A stretch of DNA of 64,000 nucleotides from Lathyrus oleraceus. Taxonomy: Eukaryota > Streptophyta > Magnoliopsida > Fabales > Fabaceae. Below the pieces are notes generated by a model. It was given only the letters and a program-made list of their open reading frames with translations. It did no database searches and had not been told where the DNA came from. The translations under genes and the position numbers were made by a program. Location of the stretch: contig NC_066581.1 of the NCBI RefSeq assembly GCF_024323335.1, positions 432,840,136 through 432,904,135 of the forward strand. The letters run 5' to 3'. Below, in pieces: positions 21,034 to 33,205 of this stretch. The stretch's first letter is position 1. Each line of letters begins with the position of its first letter.

Positions 21034-22848
21034 AGCACTCCATCTCATTCATTTGAAAAACCTTTTGGAGATCTAAAATGTTGCAGCACTTAAATCCTAA
21101 TCAATACCAAAGGAATTTTCCAGATTTTTTCCTCACTTTCAAGCTTGAAATTCGACATCATTAGTTGATTTTCAAAGCTCAATTTCTTAGCCTTTCATCT
21201 CCACTGCATCCCTAGGGCAAAGAGGAATCAAGATCTTGAAGAATCCGTGGCCTTAAGAGCTCCAATTCAGAGGTATAACTTCAAACTTTTTAGATCTAGA
21301 ACTTGCAATTCAATGTAGTACTCTCTTGTTTGTGTGGTTTTCTGAAGTCCTCACACTTGAGGCAAGCCAATGGTGGTTTCAATTTTCCCGTTCGTGCACT
21401 TTCAGTTTGAACACCATGATCTTCTACTTCACATTCCTCTCAATACAGGAAGAGTGAGGAAGATCCATGGATATAGTGTTGATCTCCATCGCAAGAGCTT
21501 AATTTCCATGGCCTTGTTTTAAATTTTCATGGCCTTGTTTTTAATTTTCATGAAGTTTTTATTTCCTGCAAGTGGTGGCCGGATTCTGATAGCTCACCGG
21601 AGAAGATGGTGGTTTCCACCACCATCACCACGTGTACATCTTTCTAACCATTGGATTGCTTTGCCACGTTTTAATCCTGGTCTTTCATTTTGCTTACTTC
21701 ATTTAATACGTGTTGCTGCGCGTTTGACTTATGTCCATCATGCGCCCTCACATCTGAGCCTTTAATCCATGCCACGTCAATTAAGGAACCTGATCCTGTG
21801 GCTGCGCTTTTTTCTATTATTTCTATTTTCTTTTAATTTTAGTTAATTCCTTTTATTTTCAAAAATTCATAAAAAAATTATTTGAAGTCACAAAAATATG
21901 AGACCAACTCCAAAAATTTTCTTGAAAAATCTAGTTTCATATTTTGATTTTTAATTACTTTTGTGACTTCATTTAATATTTTTTGTGAATTATTTGATTT
22001 TTAATAGTTTTAATTCATTTTTAAGTACTTTATGATATTTGAAAATCCAAAAATATTTTCCTAACACCTATGGATCATGATAAGTCAATGAAAAATAGTC
22101 TCATTAATTTCTTATTTGATTTGAGATTTATTTGAGATTTTAATTCATATTGTGTTATTTTTTAGTGTTTTTAATTGTTTTTTAAATACTTTATGATTTC
22201 CAAAATTGTTGAGAAAATTAGTCAAAGCTTGTTTGACCATGTTGAACCTATAAGAATTTAATTGGACTTGTTGAAGTTGATTTGAATTGAATTTGAGGTT
22301 TGACCTTATTTGTTTATTTTTATTTGCATTTTATTTTAATTCAAAAAAGTACCAAAAAATTATTGTTGACTTGTAATCTTCATTTCTTTTCTGTTTGGAG
22401 TTGATTGATGTTGGTTTGATCCATACTTGATCAATTGGATTTGATACTTGTCTTCTTTTCAATTCCCTTTCATCTTCATCTCATTCTTTCTATCATTGGC
22501 CAATGAGTTAAGTTCTTATGGTTGGTCTTGACAAATGAGAGGTCTAACCTTCTTTGATACAAACCAAACTCAACTTGACCCATTATCAAGTGAGTTGTTT
22601 TGTGTCGAAGATAGGTTGCTTCTTGGTCAAGCAAATAACCTAAAGACAATACAAGGCCCTTCCCCTTTTGTTTCGGCATGGCAAGTTTATGGAGCTTGGC
22701 TTACTAGTCATGATCTCTAACTTGTGTTATTTGCCTATATTTTTATTGACCAACCTCAGATAGGTGTGACTACTACATTAGTCCACTTACGATTGCATAA
22801 CATAGCGCTACATTGTCTTATGACAAGTTAACATAACATCCACTAACT

Positions 22849-22853
22849 ACTAA
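22849..22853. repeat. Target site duplication of copia B (ACTAA)
   Basis: ACTAA directly precedes the left LTR of copia B and recurs at 31688-31692 directly after the right LTR. The homologous unoccupied place in S2 (near 60050) reads ACTAACTACTAAC. Confidence 0.9.
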
Positions 22854-23813
22854 TGAAACTCTGGTATCAGATATGAGATGTCGAAGGTAATGTCACGACA
22901 CTAATATCTGAACAATACAAATAGGATAAAAGATAAAGAACAGTAATGCAAGAGACACAAGCATTTGTTAACCCAGTTCGATGCAAACTCACCTACGTCT
23001 GGGGGCTACCAAGCCAGGAAGGAAATCCACTAAACAGAATCAGTTCAAAGACTCTCAGTAAACAACTTCAAGTTACAGTCTTTTCACCTAATCTCTACTC
23101 GTGTGACTTCTACCTAAGAACTCTTAGATATGAGATCCTACTCACCCCCCCTCAATCACAACAGTGATATAAAACAAGAATTACAATGAAAAGAAGACAC
23201 TCTTCAAAGACACATACTTGATCTTACTTAAAAGCTTCAATCAAGTAAATGCACACTCATGCTTCAAAGATTAGAGTGGACAAATTGCAACTCAAAAATC
23301 AGACCAATTCAATCATCTATGGATGAATTGAATGGCTTACAATTCACACGACCACACAAGACTTAAACTCTTATTCTATCTCAATATTTCGTTCTTTATT
23401 TCTTGTGTATAAAACCAGGTTTTCCATGTCCTTTATATAGAAGCATTTGGCTGGGCTTGGACATCATAAAACCCTAAAACTATTTTCCATTCATATCTTC
23501 TCATGACAGTTGATTATATCTCCTTGGAAAATAAGTCAATCTAGTTGTAATTACTGAATGATAGCGCGTTCAATCATCTCATCATTCATACACAGATTAG
23601 CATTAAAAATGCAATCACATAATACATAACATTCAGACTGAATGTTCTGTATACAGATGTCATGACATCGGGTCTGACATCTCAGTAAAATCCTGCATCA
23701 TCATATTTTAAACATCCTGCAGGTACATGATATCTTATGTCAAGACAACACATGTGACAACTTGTGAACACTCTAGGTTTTACCAAAATTGCTGCCAACA
23801 CTTAGAACTAACA
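22854..23813 (-). repeat. 3' LTR of copia B, 960 bp
   Basis: Plus-strand edges TGAAACTC and CTAACA. Contains the 14-bp palindrome GATGTCATGACATC (23656-23669) and a minus-strand TATATAAAG box (23440-23432). It is the 3' LTR because the polypurine tract adjoins it on the internal side. Confidence 0.92.
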
Positions 23814-23826
23814 AACTCCCCCTTTG
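23814..23826 (-). promoter_or_regulatory. Polypurine tract of copia B
   Basis: CCAAAGGGGGAGT on the minus strand, abutting the 3' LTR. It primes plus-strand DNA synthesis in this family. Confidence 0.82.
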
Positions 23827-24373
23827 GCAAATTTTGGCTAAAACATATATCAGTCCATTTGTTCACAAGAGTAAAAAACATATCAGCAGAAGTAATAAAC
23901 CATACATTATCTAGCTATAATAGCAACTAGTAAACACACATTAAACACATATGTGCTTCTTCTCCCCCTAAGTTTGTTCAACATAGACATCTCCTTCAAC
24001 AACACCTGTAACATCCATCACTCCATCTGACATCTCCTTCAACATCACCTGTACAACACAGAACATCATTCTATTCAACATCAGTTGTCATCTGTTTATA
24101 GCACATATTAACTGCAGCTCTCCTCTACATATTAACTGCAGCTCTCCACATATTAACTTCTCCCCCGTTTTAGTCAAAATAGACCAAAGAGACCAATGAG
24201 GAAAAATAAATATCTATTAGTTCAACAGAGAATGTCACAAGGAATGTTAAAACATATAGAATGTTAGAACATATTGTCAGGTGTTACAGAACCACAATTA
24301 TACACAGCTATATGAGCTGAGATAAAAAGAAATCCAGAGAACTCACAAAGAGCCCAAAAATTAAATCATGGCA
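23827..24373 (-). other. Non-coding region of B with extra polypurine tracts
   Basis: Between the env-like ORF and the PPT there are two more minus-strand purine tracts, AGGGGGAG (23969-23962) and CGGGGGAGAAG (24166-24156 region), and short direct repeats (CATCTCCTTCAACA..., ATATTAACTGCAGCTCTC). Multiplied polypurine tracts are a described Sirevirus trait. No ORF. Confidence 0.75.
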
Positions 24374-25732
24374 TCAAAACAAGACTGCCAAAAAAACATC
24401 AAACATGAACCTTCCATAATCAAAATTAATCTTGGTTCCAATAGCAAATATGATCCTTCCAAGAGCATTAAAGATTGTTGAGATGTGGTTTTTTGGTACC
24501 CAGTTTGCTGACCCTATCTTATGCAAGATAGCATATTTCGCAGTTAATTTACCAGCAGAGAGATGCTTTTTGCTTGGCCACTCCTTGACTTGTCCAACAG
24601 TTATAGTCCTACAGACCTCATTGTCTGTGGCCTCTAGTTCAACAACACCTTCTATTCCTCTTCCTAGGAACTTATTGATCACATTAGGAGAGAACCTTAC
24701 ACACCTTCCTCTAACAAACACCTTACAAAACTCTTTGTTGTTCTTGACAGCAATGTCCTCAGGGATGTTCACCACAAACTCTTTAACAAGACCTTCAAAA
24801 CATTGAGGTAACCCACTAACTGTTTTCATTAAACCAGCAGACTTGATCAAATCCATAACCTCCTTAACTTCCACAACATCCTTTCCCAGTTCCCTTTCCA
24901 CAACCACTCTCCTTTAGATTACAATTTTCCACTTGGCTGCACCATCTTCCAGAAGGAAGGAAATGTTATCCAAATGTACAGCAGCAACCTTAGCAGGAGA
25001 TTTTCTAACAGTAGACCTTTTGATAGGAGAGATGTCTGGGACATCGTCTTCAACATCATCCTCTAAATCAGAACTTTCTCTTACCTTTCTCTTCTTTACC
25101 TCCACTTTACTCCATGACTTTGAAGGGCCTACAACAGTAGCCTTCTTACTAGTTCTGGTTGTCATCATCTCAGCCACAGACCTACCCTTCCTGGTCTTCA
25201 TTCTCTTAGCAACCCTTGGCTCCAAGTGATGAAGCAAGATGTCATCTTCATCATCTGACCTCTCTTCTTCCAAGTCAATCACCTTCTTACCAGAGTCATG
25301 CTTCTTAGACTAAGAAGCATCTACAGATTTCTTATAAGGCACGGTTTGCCCTAAAGAACACAGTCCCTCAGCAGCTATATCTTTCTCAGACCTAGATGAA
25401 TCGTCATCTTTCTCATTGTGAGGTTCCACCTTAGGTGAGGGGTCCCTTCTAGATAGAGGAGTCGAAACTCCCTTGACTGAGTGTCCTTCATTTAGGATCC
25501 CCGTGACCAAATTTCTAATGACATGATCAGTATGATGCATGTCATCTTTAGAGGTAGGGTTATCAGAGTTGTTACCTTGAGTATGCCCTGCAGTGGAGGA
25601 TGGACCAGGGGCGTCGCCTGGGATGACTGATAGGGGAATAACTTCCAAACTGTCTTCAGGAAGAAAATCCATGGAGGGTGTTCTTGCTTTGTGCGCAGGT
25701 TTAGAACCAGAAGATGAAGGATGTTGTGACAT
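24374..25732 (-). pseudogene. Sirevirus env-like / plant transposon-protein ORF, broken
   Basis: One frame of 453 codons from ATG 25732, interrupted by stops at 25310-25312 and 24914-24916 and ended at 24374-24376. The N-terminal 250 residues are low-complexity and charged (Ser/Pro-rich, then DLEEERSDDEDD and a basic stretch KRMKTRKGR). The C-terminal part (NVINKFLGRGIEGVVE, AKYAILHKIGSANWVPKNH) resembles the domain annotated as putative plant transposon protein in the third ORF of SIRE1-like elements. It lies about 200 bp after the end of pol, as expected. The C-terminus looks truncated. The function of this ORF is unknown; I see no clear signal peptide or membrane span. Confidence 0.75.
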
Positions 25733-25939
25733 CTTGTTAAGCTTGTAAAATAATTTTTGTTGCCCTAGCAGAGATGGTCGATACAGTTTGATGAAGATGG
25801 AAGTGGTTGAGCTGAGGTGGCGTGTGAAAATGCTATAGATGGTAGTTCCAATACTAGGTTATGATTTACCATAAATGGGGCACTTTCTTTTAAGTGGGCA
25901 GACAATATTTTTATTACCTTTTCCACTCCAAATTAATTG

Positions 25940-28900
25940 CTATAAATTCTCATGGATACAAATCCCTAATTTCCCTCTTAAACATTCAAATTGATTAGCA
26001 TCCAAAGCCTTTGTAAATATGTGAGCTAATTGCATTTCAATAGTAACATGCTCCAGTGCTATGATTTTTTATTCCACTAGTTCTCTAATAAAGTGATGGC
26101 GAATATCAATGTGCTTTGTCCTGATGTGCTGAATAGGATTCTTGGAAATATTTATAGCACTCAGGTTGTCACAATACAATGTCATGACATCTTATGTGAC
26201 ATTATATTCAGTCAACATTTGTTTCATCCAAACCATTTGAGAACAACTACTTCCAGCTGCTATGTCTTTAGCTTCAGCAGTGGAAAGGGACACACAATTT
26301 TGTTTCTTACTAAACCACGATATTAAATTGTTCCACAAGAAGAAATATCCTCCTGATGTGCTTTTCCTATCATCAGCACTTCCAGCCCAGTCAGCATCAC
26401 AGTATCTAGTCAGCATAGACCCAGAACCATGAGTATACAACGTCCCATAGTCACTGGTGCCATTGACATATTTCAGTATCCTCTTCACTTGGTTTATGTG
26501 ACTGACTTTTGGTTCAGCTTGATATCTAGCACAAACACCTACAGTAAATGCAACGTCAGGTCTGCTTGTTGTGAGATATAGCAGACTTCCTATCATGCTT
26601 CTGTATAGACTTTGATCTACACTAACACCATTTTCATCTTTGGAGACTTTCAGATGTGTAGGAGCAGGTGTCCTTTTATGACTTGCATTCTCCATGCCAA
26701 ACTTCTTAACAATGTTTTCGACATATTTGCTTTGAGATATAAAGATAGAATCTTCCATCTACTTGACTTGTAGCCCAAGAAAATAGGTCAGCTCTCCAAC
26801 AAGGCTCATTTCAAACTCAGACTGCATTTGTTTAACAAAATGTTCGACCATCTGATCTGACATCCCACCAAACACAATATCATCCACATATATTTGAGCC
26901 ACCATGAGTTTTCCCCCTTCATTCTTAACAAATAGGGTCTTGTCAATACCTCTCTTCCTGTATCCATTGTTGGTGAGGAACACTGTGAGTCTATCATACC
27001 AAGCCCTAGGAGCTTGTTTCAAACCATAGAGAGCTTTCCTCAACTTGTACACATGCTTTGGAAGATTTGGATCTGTGAATCCTTTAGGTTGTTCAACATA
27101 TACTTCCTCATTTAAGTATCCATTCAAGAAGGCACTTTTTACATCCATTTGGAACAGTTTGAACTTCAGAATACATGCCACTCCAAGCAATAGTCTAATG
27201 GACTCAAGGCGAGCTACATGGGAAAATGTTTCATCAAAATCCACTCCTTCAACTTAAGTGTATCCTTGTGCTACTAATCTTGCTTTATTTTTAGTAACCA
27301 CCCCTTGTTCATTAGATTTATTCTTATACACCCACTTTGTTCCTATGACATTTATTCCTTCAGGTCTTGGAACTAGTTCCCATACTTCATTCCTCTTGAA
27401 TTGACCTAACTCCTCCTGCATGGCATTGATCCAAAACTCATCAGTCAAGGCTTCCTTGACATTTCTAGGCTCAATCTTGGACACAAAGCAGCCATGTGAG
27501 ATTACTTCCCTTGATCTAGTTGCGACCCCTTTATTTGGGTCTCCTATAATGAGATCTTTGGGATGATCCTTTTGAATTCTGATGGAGGCTCCCTTGTTGA
27601 TTTTGTCATCTTCATGTTCAGCTTGAGGAGGTTCACTCTCACTATTCTTGTCTGAGAAATCAGTTGGGGGATCATTTAGAGATGTCTCAACATCGTCTGT
27701 GACATCAGTCTGCTGATCATCAACCATAACTTTGATAGATTCCATCATTACTTTTGTTCTGGAATTAAAGACTCTATATGCTCTGATGTTTGTTGAGTAA
27801 CCCAGAGATATTCCTTCATCACTTTTGGGATCCATCTTCCTTATTTGTTCACGATCAGTCAAGATATAACATTTACTACCAAACACATGAAAGTATTTGA
27901 CTGTAGGTCTTCTCCCTTTCTAGACTTCATATAAGGTAGTAGGAGTCCCTTTCTTCAAGGTTACTCTGTTGTGAACATAGTAGGCTGTGTTCATAGCTTC
28001 AGCCCAGAAGTGGTAGGGCAATTTCTTGGCATGAATCATAGCTCTGGTTGATTCTTGGAGAGTTCTATTTTTCCTTTCTACCACACCATTTTGCTGGGGA
28101 GTAATGGGAGATGAGAACTCATGACTAATTCCTTTTGATGCACAGAATTCAGCAAATTTGTTGTTCTCAAATTCCTTCCCATGATCACTTCTAATTTTGA
28201 TAACTTGACTTTCTTTTTCTCTTTGAAGTCTTAGACAAAGATCTTTGAAAACTTCAAATACATCAGATTTTTCTCTTATAAAATTGACCCAGGTGTATCT
28301 GGAGAAGTCATCCACCACTACATAAGCATACTTCTTCCCACCAAGACTCTCCACCTGCATGGGACCCATCAAATCCATATGGAGAAGTTCCAGCACTCTG
28401 GAAGTGGTGTCATGTTTGAGCTTCTGATGTGACATCTTTGTCTGTTTTCCAATCTGACATTCTCCACAAATTCTTCCTTCATCAATCTTCAAGTTGGGAA
28501 TTCCTCTAACCGCTTCAACAGATATAATCCTCTTCATACCTTTAAGATGCAGATGGCCCAATCTTTGATGCCATATCTTCACTTATTCTTCTTTATCTAG
28601 AGTACACATTGAAGAATAACCAGTTTCTTGAGAACTCCACATGTAGCAGTTGTCCTTAGACCTGACTCCTTTCATGATCACTTCATTTTCTTTATTAGTA
28701 ATCAGACATTCAGTTTTATTGAAGTTTAGATTTAGACCTTGGTCACACAGTTGACTGATGCTTACTAGGTTTGCAGTCAGTCCCTTAACAAGTAGGATAT
28801 TGTCAAGATTAGGAACTCCAGGGCAGTTAAGCTTACCAATTCCCTTGATTTCACCCTTTTCTCCATCACCAAAGGTTACATAGTTGGTGGCATGAGGATG

Positions 28901-30660
28901 AAGGCCAGTTAGCAAGTTTTTGTTTCCATTCATGTGTCTAGAGCACCCACTGTCAAAATACCAGTCTTCTTTGGCTGAAACTCTGAAGGAAGTGTGAGCT
29001 ATCAGGTTTGTAACACTAGTCCTAGGAACCCATTGTTTTCTATTGACAGGTATGTGATTTTTGGGTCTAGGTTGATGATGAGAAGGACTAGGATTGCCAT
29101 ACAACTTATAGCAGAATGGTTTTATGTGGCCAAATTTTCCACAATAATGACATCTCCATCTTTGATGTTTCCCTTTCTACTGTCTTCCTTTATGATGTTG
29201 TGACATATGCTGTGACATCGCTGGTTTGCTACCAGTGTGACTGCACTTAGGTTTGGATTTAGGTTTGCTACTAGTGTGACTGCACTCAGGTTTAGATTCA
29301 TTGAACCCAATACCAGACTTGTCTCCTGCCACTTGTCCAGTCTGGAGAATTTTGTCTAACATGTCAGTTCCATTGTTCAGCATTCTGACATACTTTGTCA
29401 TCTCATCTAGTTTAGGATTCAAGAATACTGCTTCAGTTTTTAACTTAGAGATGGTTTCCAAATGTTCTGCCTACTCATTCTCCAGCTGTGCTATCACTTT
29501 CTTCTGACTTTCAACTTGTTGACACACTTCTTCACTTCTGTGACACAGCTTTCTGTAGGTAGTGGCTAACTCATCAAAGGTCACTTCACCATCACTTGAG
29601 TCTTCATCAGAACCCCATCTTCCAGTCAAGGCAGTCACAAGATTTGCATACTCTTCTATTTCACTTTCATCAGACCAAGTAGCAGCAAGTCTCTTCTTCT
29701 ATTTCTTAAGGTAGGTTCCACATTCAGTTCTAATGTGTCCATACACATGACATTCATAGCACTGAACTCCTTTTCCTTCTTTGGGCTTTTCATCTAATCT
29801 TGTTCTTCTTCCAGCATTGTTGGATTTACTAATGTCAGATGAGATGTTCTTGACCTTAGCCTTAGACCTTACATCTATCTTTTTCAGAAGTCTGTTGAAC
29901 TGTCTTTTGAGCAATGCTACATCATTTGCCAGATCTTCATCAATATCTTGACCACTTTCCTCCTCTTTCTCCTCAGTGTTTGACATGAAGGCTATGCTTT
30001 TGACTTTCTTTTCAGATCCATCACACATTCCCATCTCAAATGTTTGGAGGGATCCAATTATCTCATCAATTCTCATATTGGAGATGTCTTGAGACTCTTC
30101 TATGGCTATCACTTTCATGGCAAATCTCTTAGGAAGTGACCTGAGTATTTTCCTCACTAGTTTTTCATCTGACATCTTCTCACCCAGGGCTCCTGAGGCA
30201 TTAGCAATTTCAAGGATATTCATATGAAATTCATGAATACTTTCATCTTCTTTCATCCTTAAATTTTCAAACTTGGTAGTGAGCAGCTGCAGTCTAGACA
30301 TCTTCACTCTAGAGGTGCCTTCATGAGTGGTTTTGAGAATGCTCCAAGCATCTTTAGCCACCTCACAGTTGTTTACCAATCTGAAGATATTCTTATCTAC
30401 TCCATTGAATATAGCATTCAATGCTTTAGAGTTTCCAAGGGCTAGATCATCCTCCTCCTTGGTCCATTGTTCCTCAGCCTTCTTTTCAGTTGTAGCTTCT
30501 CCATCCTTAGTAATAACTGGATGTTCCTAGTCTATTAAGACAACCTTCCAAGCCTTGTTATCCAGAGATTTTAGGAAGGCTACCTTCGAGGTTTCCAGTA
30601 GTCATAGTTGGATCCATCCAGAATAGGTGGTCTGTGAACAGATCCTCCGTCTCTATCCAT
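25940..30660 (-). pseudogene. Copia B gag-pol, multiply broken
   Basis: From ATG 30660 (MDRDGGSVHRPPILDG) a frameshift at about 30585-30600 moves reading to the frame used down to 25940. Order: Gag (FENLRMKEDESIHEFHMNILEIAN), knuckle CYECHVYGHIRTEC, coiled coil, second knuckle CHYCGKFGHIKPFC (near 29150), protease WYFDSGCSRHM, integrase (HQRLGHLH...CGEC, VVVDDFSRYTW, RSDHGKEF, QNGVVERKNR), RT (KLFQMDVKSAFLNG, YVDDIVFG) and RNase H (YCDADWAGSADDRKSTSG, LSTAEAKDIAA). In-frame stops include 29699, 29472, 29177, 28583, about 27917, 27254, 26759, 26192 and about 26070; several replace Gln or Trp of the family. It ends at TAG 25942-25940. The only full copia pol order in the window. Confidence 0.9.
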
Positions 30661-30707
30661 GGTACCAGAAAGTAACGTCCCTAGATCTCACCCAGAACCA
30701 GAGCAGG

Positions 30708-30725
30708 ATGCCTGCTCTGATACCA
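30708..30725 (-). promoter_or_regulatory. Primer binding site of copia B
   Basis: TGGTATCAGAGCAGGCAT on the minus strand, two bases inside the 5' LTR; initiator-Met type. Confidence 0.88.
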
Positions 30726-30727
30726 AT

Positions 30728-31687
30728 TGAAATTCTGGTATCAGATATGAGATGTCGAAGGTAATGTCACGATACTAATATTTAAATAATACAAACAGGA
30801 TAAAAGATAAAGAATAGTAATGCAAGAGACACAAGCAATTGTTAACCCAGTTCGGTGCAAACTCACCTACGTCTAGAGGCTACCAAGCCAGGAAGGAAAT
30901 CCACTAAACAGAATCAGTTCAAAGACTCTCAGTAAACAACTTCAAGTTACAGTATTTTCACCTAATCTCTACCCGTGTGAATTCTACCTAAGAACTCTTA
31001 GATATGAGATCCTACTCACTCCCCCTCAATCACAGCAGTGATATAAAACAAGAATTACAATGAAAAGAAGACACTCTTCAAAGACACATACTTGATCTTA
31101 CTTAAAAGCTTCAATCAAGTAAACACACACTCATGCTTCAAAGCTTAGAGTGGACAAATTACAACTCAAAAATCAGACCAATTCAATCATCTATGGATGA
31201 ATTGAATGGCTTACAATTCACACGACCACACAAGACTTAAACCTTTATTCTCTCTCAATATTTTGTTCGTTATTTCTTGTGTATAAAACCAGATTTTCCA
31301 TGTCCTTTATATAGAAGCATTTGGCCGGGCTTGGACATCATAAAACCCTAAAACTATTTTCCATTCATATCTTCTCATGTCAGTTGATTATATCTCCTTG
31401 GAAAATAAGTCAATCTAGTTGTAATTACTGATTGATAGTGCGTTCAATCATCTCATCAATCATACACAGATTAGCATTAAAAACGCAATCACATAATACA
31501 TAACATTCAGACTGAATGTTCTGTATACAGATGTCATGACATCGGGTCTGACATCTCAGTAGAATCCTGCATCATCATATTTTAAACATCCTGCAGGTAC
31601 ATGATATCTTATGTCAAGACAACACATGTGATAACTTGTGAACACTCTAGGTTTTAACAAAATTGTTGCCAACACTTAGAACCAACA
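30728..31687 (-). repeat. 5' LTR of copia B, 960 bp
   Basis: Same length as the left LTR. Minus-strand TATATAAAG lies at 31314-31305, upstream of gag, and is the likely promoter. The palindrome GATGTCATGACATC is at 31530-31543. About 37 substitutions separate it from the 3' LTR. Confidence 0.92.
31305..31314 (-). promoter_or_regulatory. Putative TATA box driving copia B
   Basis: CTATATAAAG on the minus strand, conserved in both LTRs of B, about 370 bp from the LTR 5' end. Confidence 0.68.
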
Positions 31688-33205
31688 ACTAACTTTAATT
31701 TGAGCATTTAATTTCTTTTCGTTTACTTTTAATATCATTTATTTATTGCTCATTATTCATATTGATTTTTCCTTTGCTCACTTGAGCACATATTTTATGT
31801 TTATGCCATTTTTCTTTTGCTCATTTGAGCCCATTATTGTATATAAATATATTGTTATCTTGTGTTTGTTTTTGTGTTTGTTTTTGTGTTTGTTTTGTGT
31901 GAACCAATTGCAAAAGGAGAAAGGACTTAGAATTAGGACTTACCTATGCTTAAAGGAGTTCAAGAGCAACTAGGCCTCATGCCTTTAGAATGCTAAATTT
32001 CAAAGTTGACTTCCAAGGACTGCTCATCCAAACTTATTCTTTCTCCATTCCCCTTATTGTGTTGTGAACTTTTTGATGTTTGCTCTTGTGTGATAGGGAT
32101 CCTACCTTGAGATTGTGAAAAGAGGACCATTGTCATGATTAGCCAAGTTAAAAGAGACAAGCCAAATTAAGATCCTAGGAGCTTGAATCCAAATTGTTTG
32201 ATTGCTTGATTGTGTGCTAAGTCCAAAGTAAAGGAGCATCTTGAATCATCTTTATGATTTCAAGAAAAGGAACTCAAAGGGTTTATCTTTCTCCTCCTAT
32301 CTTTGTATGCTTTAGGACTAGCCCTTCTCTTTTTCTCCCCACTCTAACCAAGCCAAAAATCTTTTTCTAAACTTTGACTTTATTTCAAATTAGAAACCTA
32401 GGCCTTAAGCCTTTGACTTTTCAAAACCATTTTCATCAATACTCATTATGAATGAACTTTAATCCAACTTTGACTTCATTTTTGTAAATAACTCTAACTT
32501 GTAAATATAAATCACTTCAAGTTGATTTTTGTGGTTCCAATGGCCACCTGATTAAAACCTTTTCAAAAACATTAGTCATTAGGTTTGAGTTATCATAGTG
32601 GTTGATGTAAATCTCACCTCATCCTTAGTGTTTTGATTATAAGTCTTCTAGGCTTGTTATAGGGTTAACCCCTCACTAGCATTTTGAAGCCTTCCTCACA
32701 TGGTGGATTGTTGGTTTAGGTTGAGTTTTCTCCCTTTGATAACAAAATACCTTAAGGCTTTTGGTCAAATCAATTCACCAATCTTTGAGATTTTTACCCT
32801 GAACTACAAGGTTTTGATCCTTCTGTGTGATGGTACGTAGGCAGTGGGTTCATCCATTCAAACAACAAATTTGTAAATATAATCTATTCTCTTCTCATCC
32901 CTCCAATCTTTTTGTACAAATCTTTTCACAAATACTAACCTACAACACATATTTGCAAAAAGGGTTCCCTTAGAGTACTAAGGATGTTTTGGGTGCGTAA
33001 AACCTTCCCATTTCATAACCAACCCCCTTACCCAGATCTCTGACATTTTTATTAGTTTTTTATTTGAAAAACTTCTTACCTTGGCTTTTGTTTGCTTTTT
33101 AGCCTTTCCTTTGGACAAATAAAAGTGCAGTGGCGACTCGAATTGTATGTTTACTTTTGGTTTAGTCAATAAACCTAAAGGTAACGAAAACCCCGCTACA
33201 CACGT

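Larger units (their letters stand above)
22854..31687 (-). mobile_element. Element B: complete Sirevirus-type copia retrotransposon, 8834 bp
   Basis: Two 960-bp LTRs flank, in minus-strand order, primer site, gag-pol, an env-like third ORF, a non-coding region with several polypurine tracts, and the 3' LTR. Both 5-bp target duplications are present (ACTAA). Aligning the LTRs by eye gives about 37 substitutions in 960 bp (near 4%), an older insertion than D. It lies in reverse orientation in S1. Many in-frame stops make it non-autonomous. Confidence 0.93.
19497..33200 (+). mobile_element. S1: solo LTR of a giant Ogre/Tat-like family (split by copia B)
   Basis: It begins TGTAAGACCCTAATTTTG and ends CCCCGCTACA. 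The pentamer CACGT flanks both sides (19492-19496 and 33201-33205), and host sequence continues across, so this is one LTR with its own target duplication, not half of a full element. Without copia B it is about 4.87 kb. Family membership rests on similarity to S2 along its length and on the shared 3' end (GGGTGC..AACACCTTCCCAT-like, then GTGGCGACTCG). It arose by recombination between the two LTRs of an earlier insertion. ORFs inside have no domains. Confidence 0.87.

Noticed and set aside
24374..25732. A cellular gene nested in copia B
   Set aside because: Position after pol, strand and domain fit the third ORF of Sireviruses.
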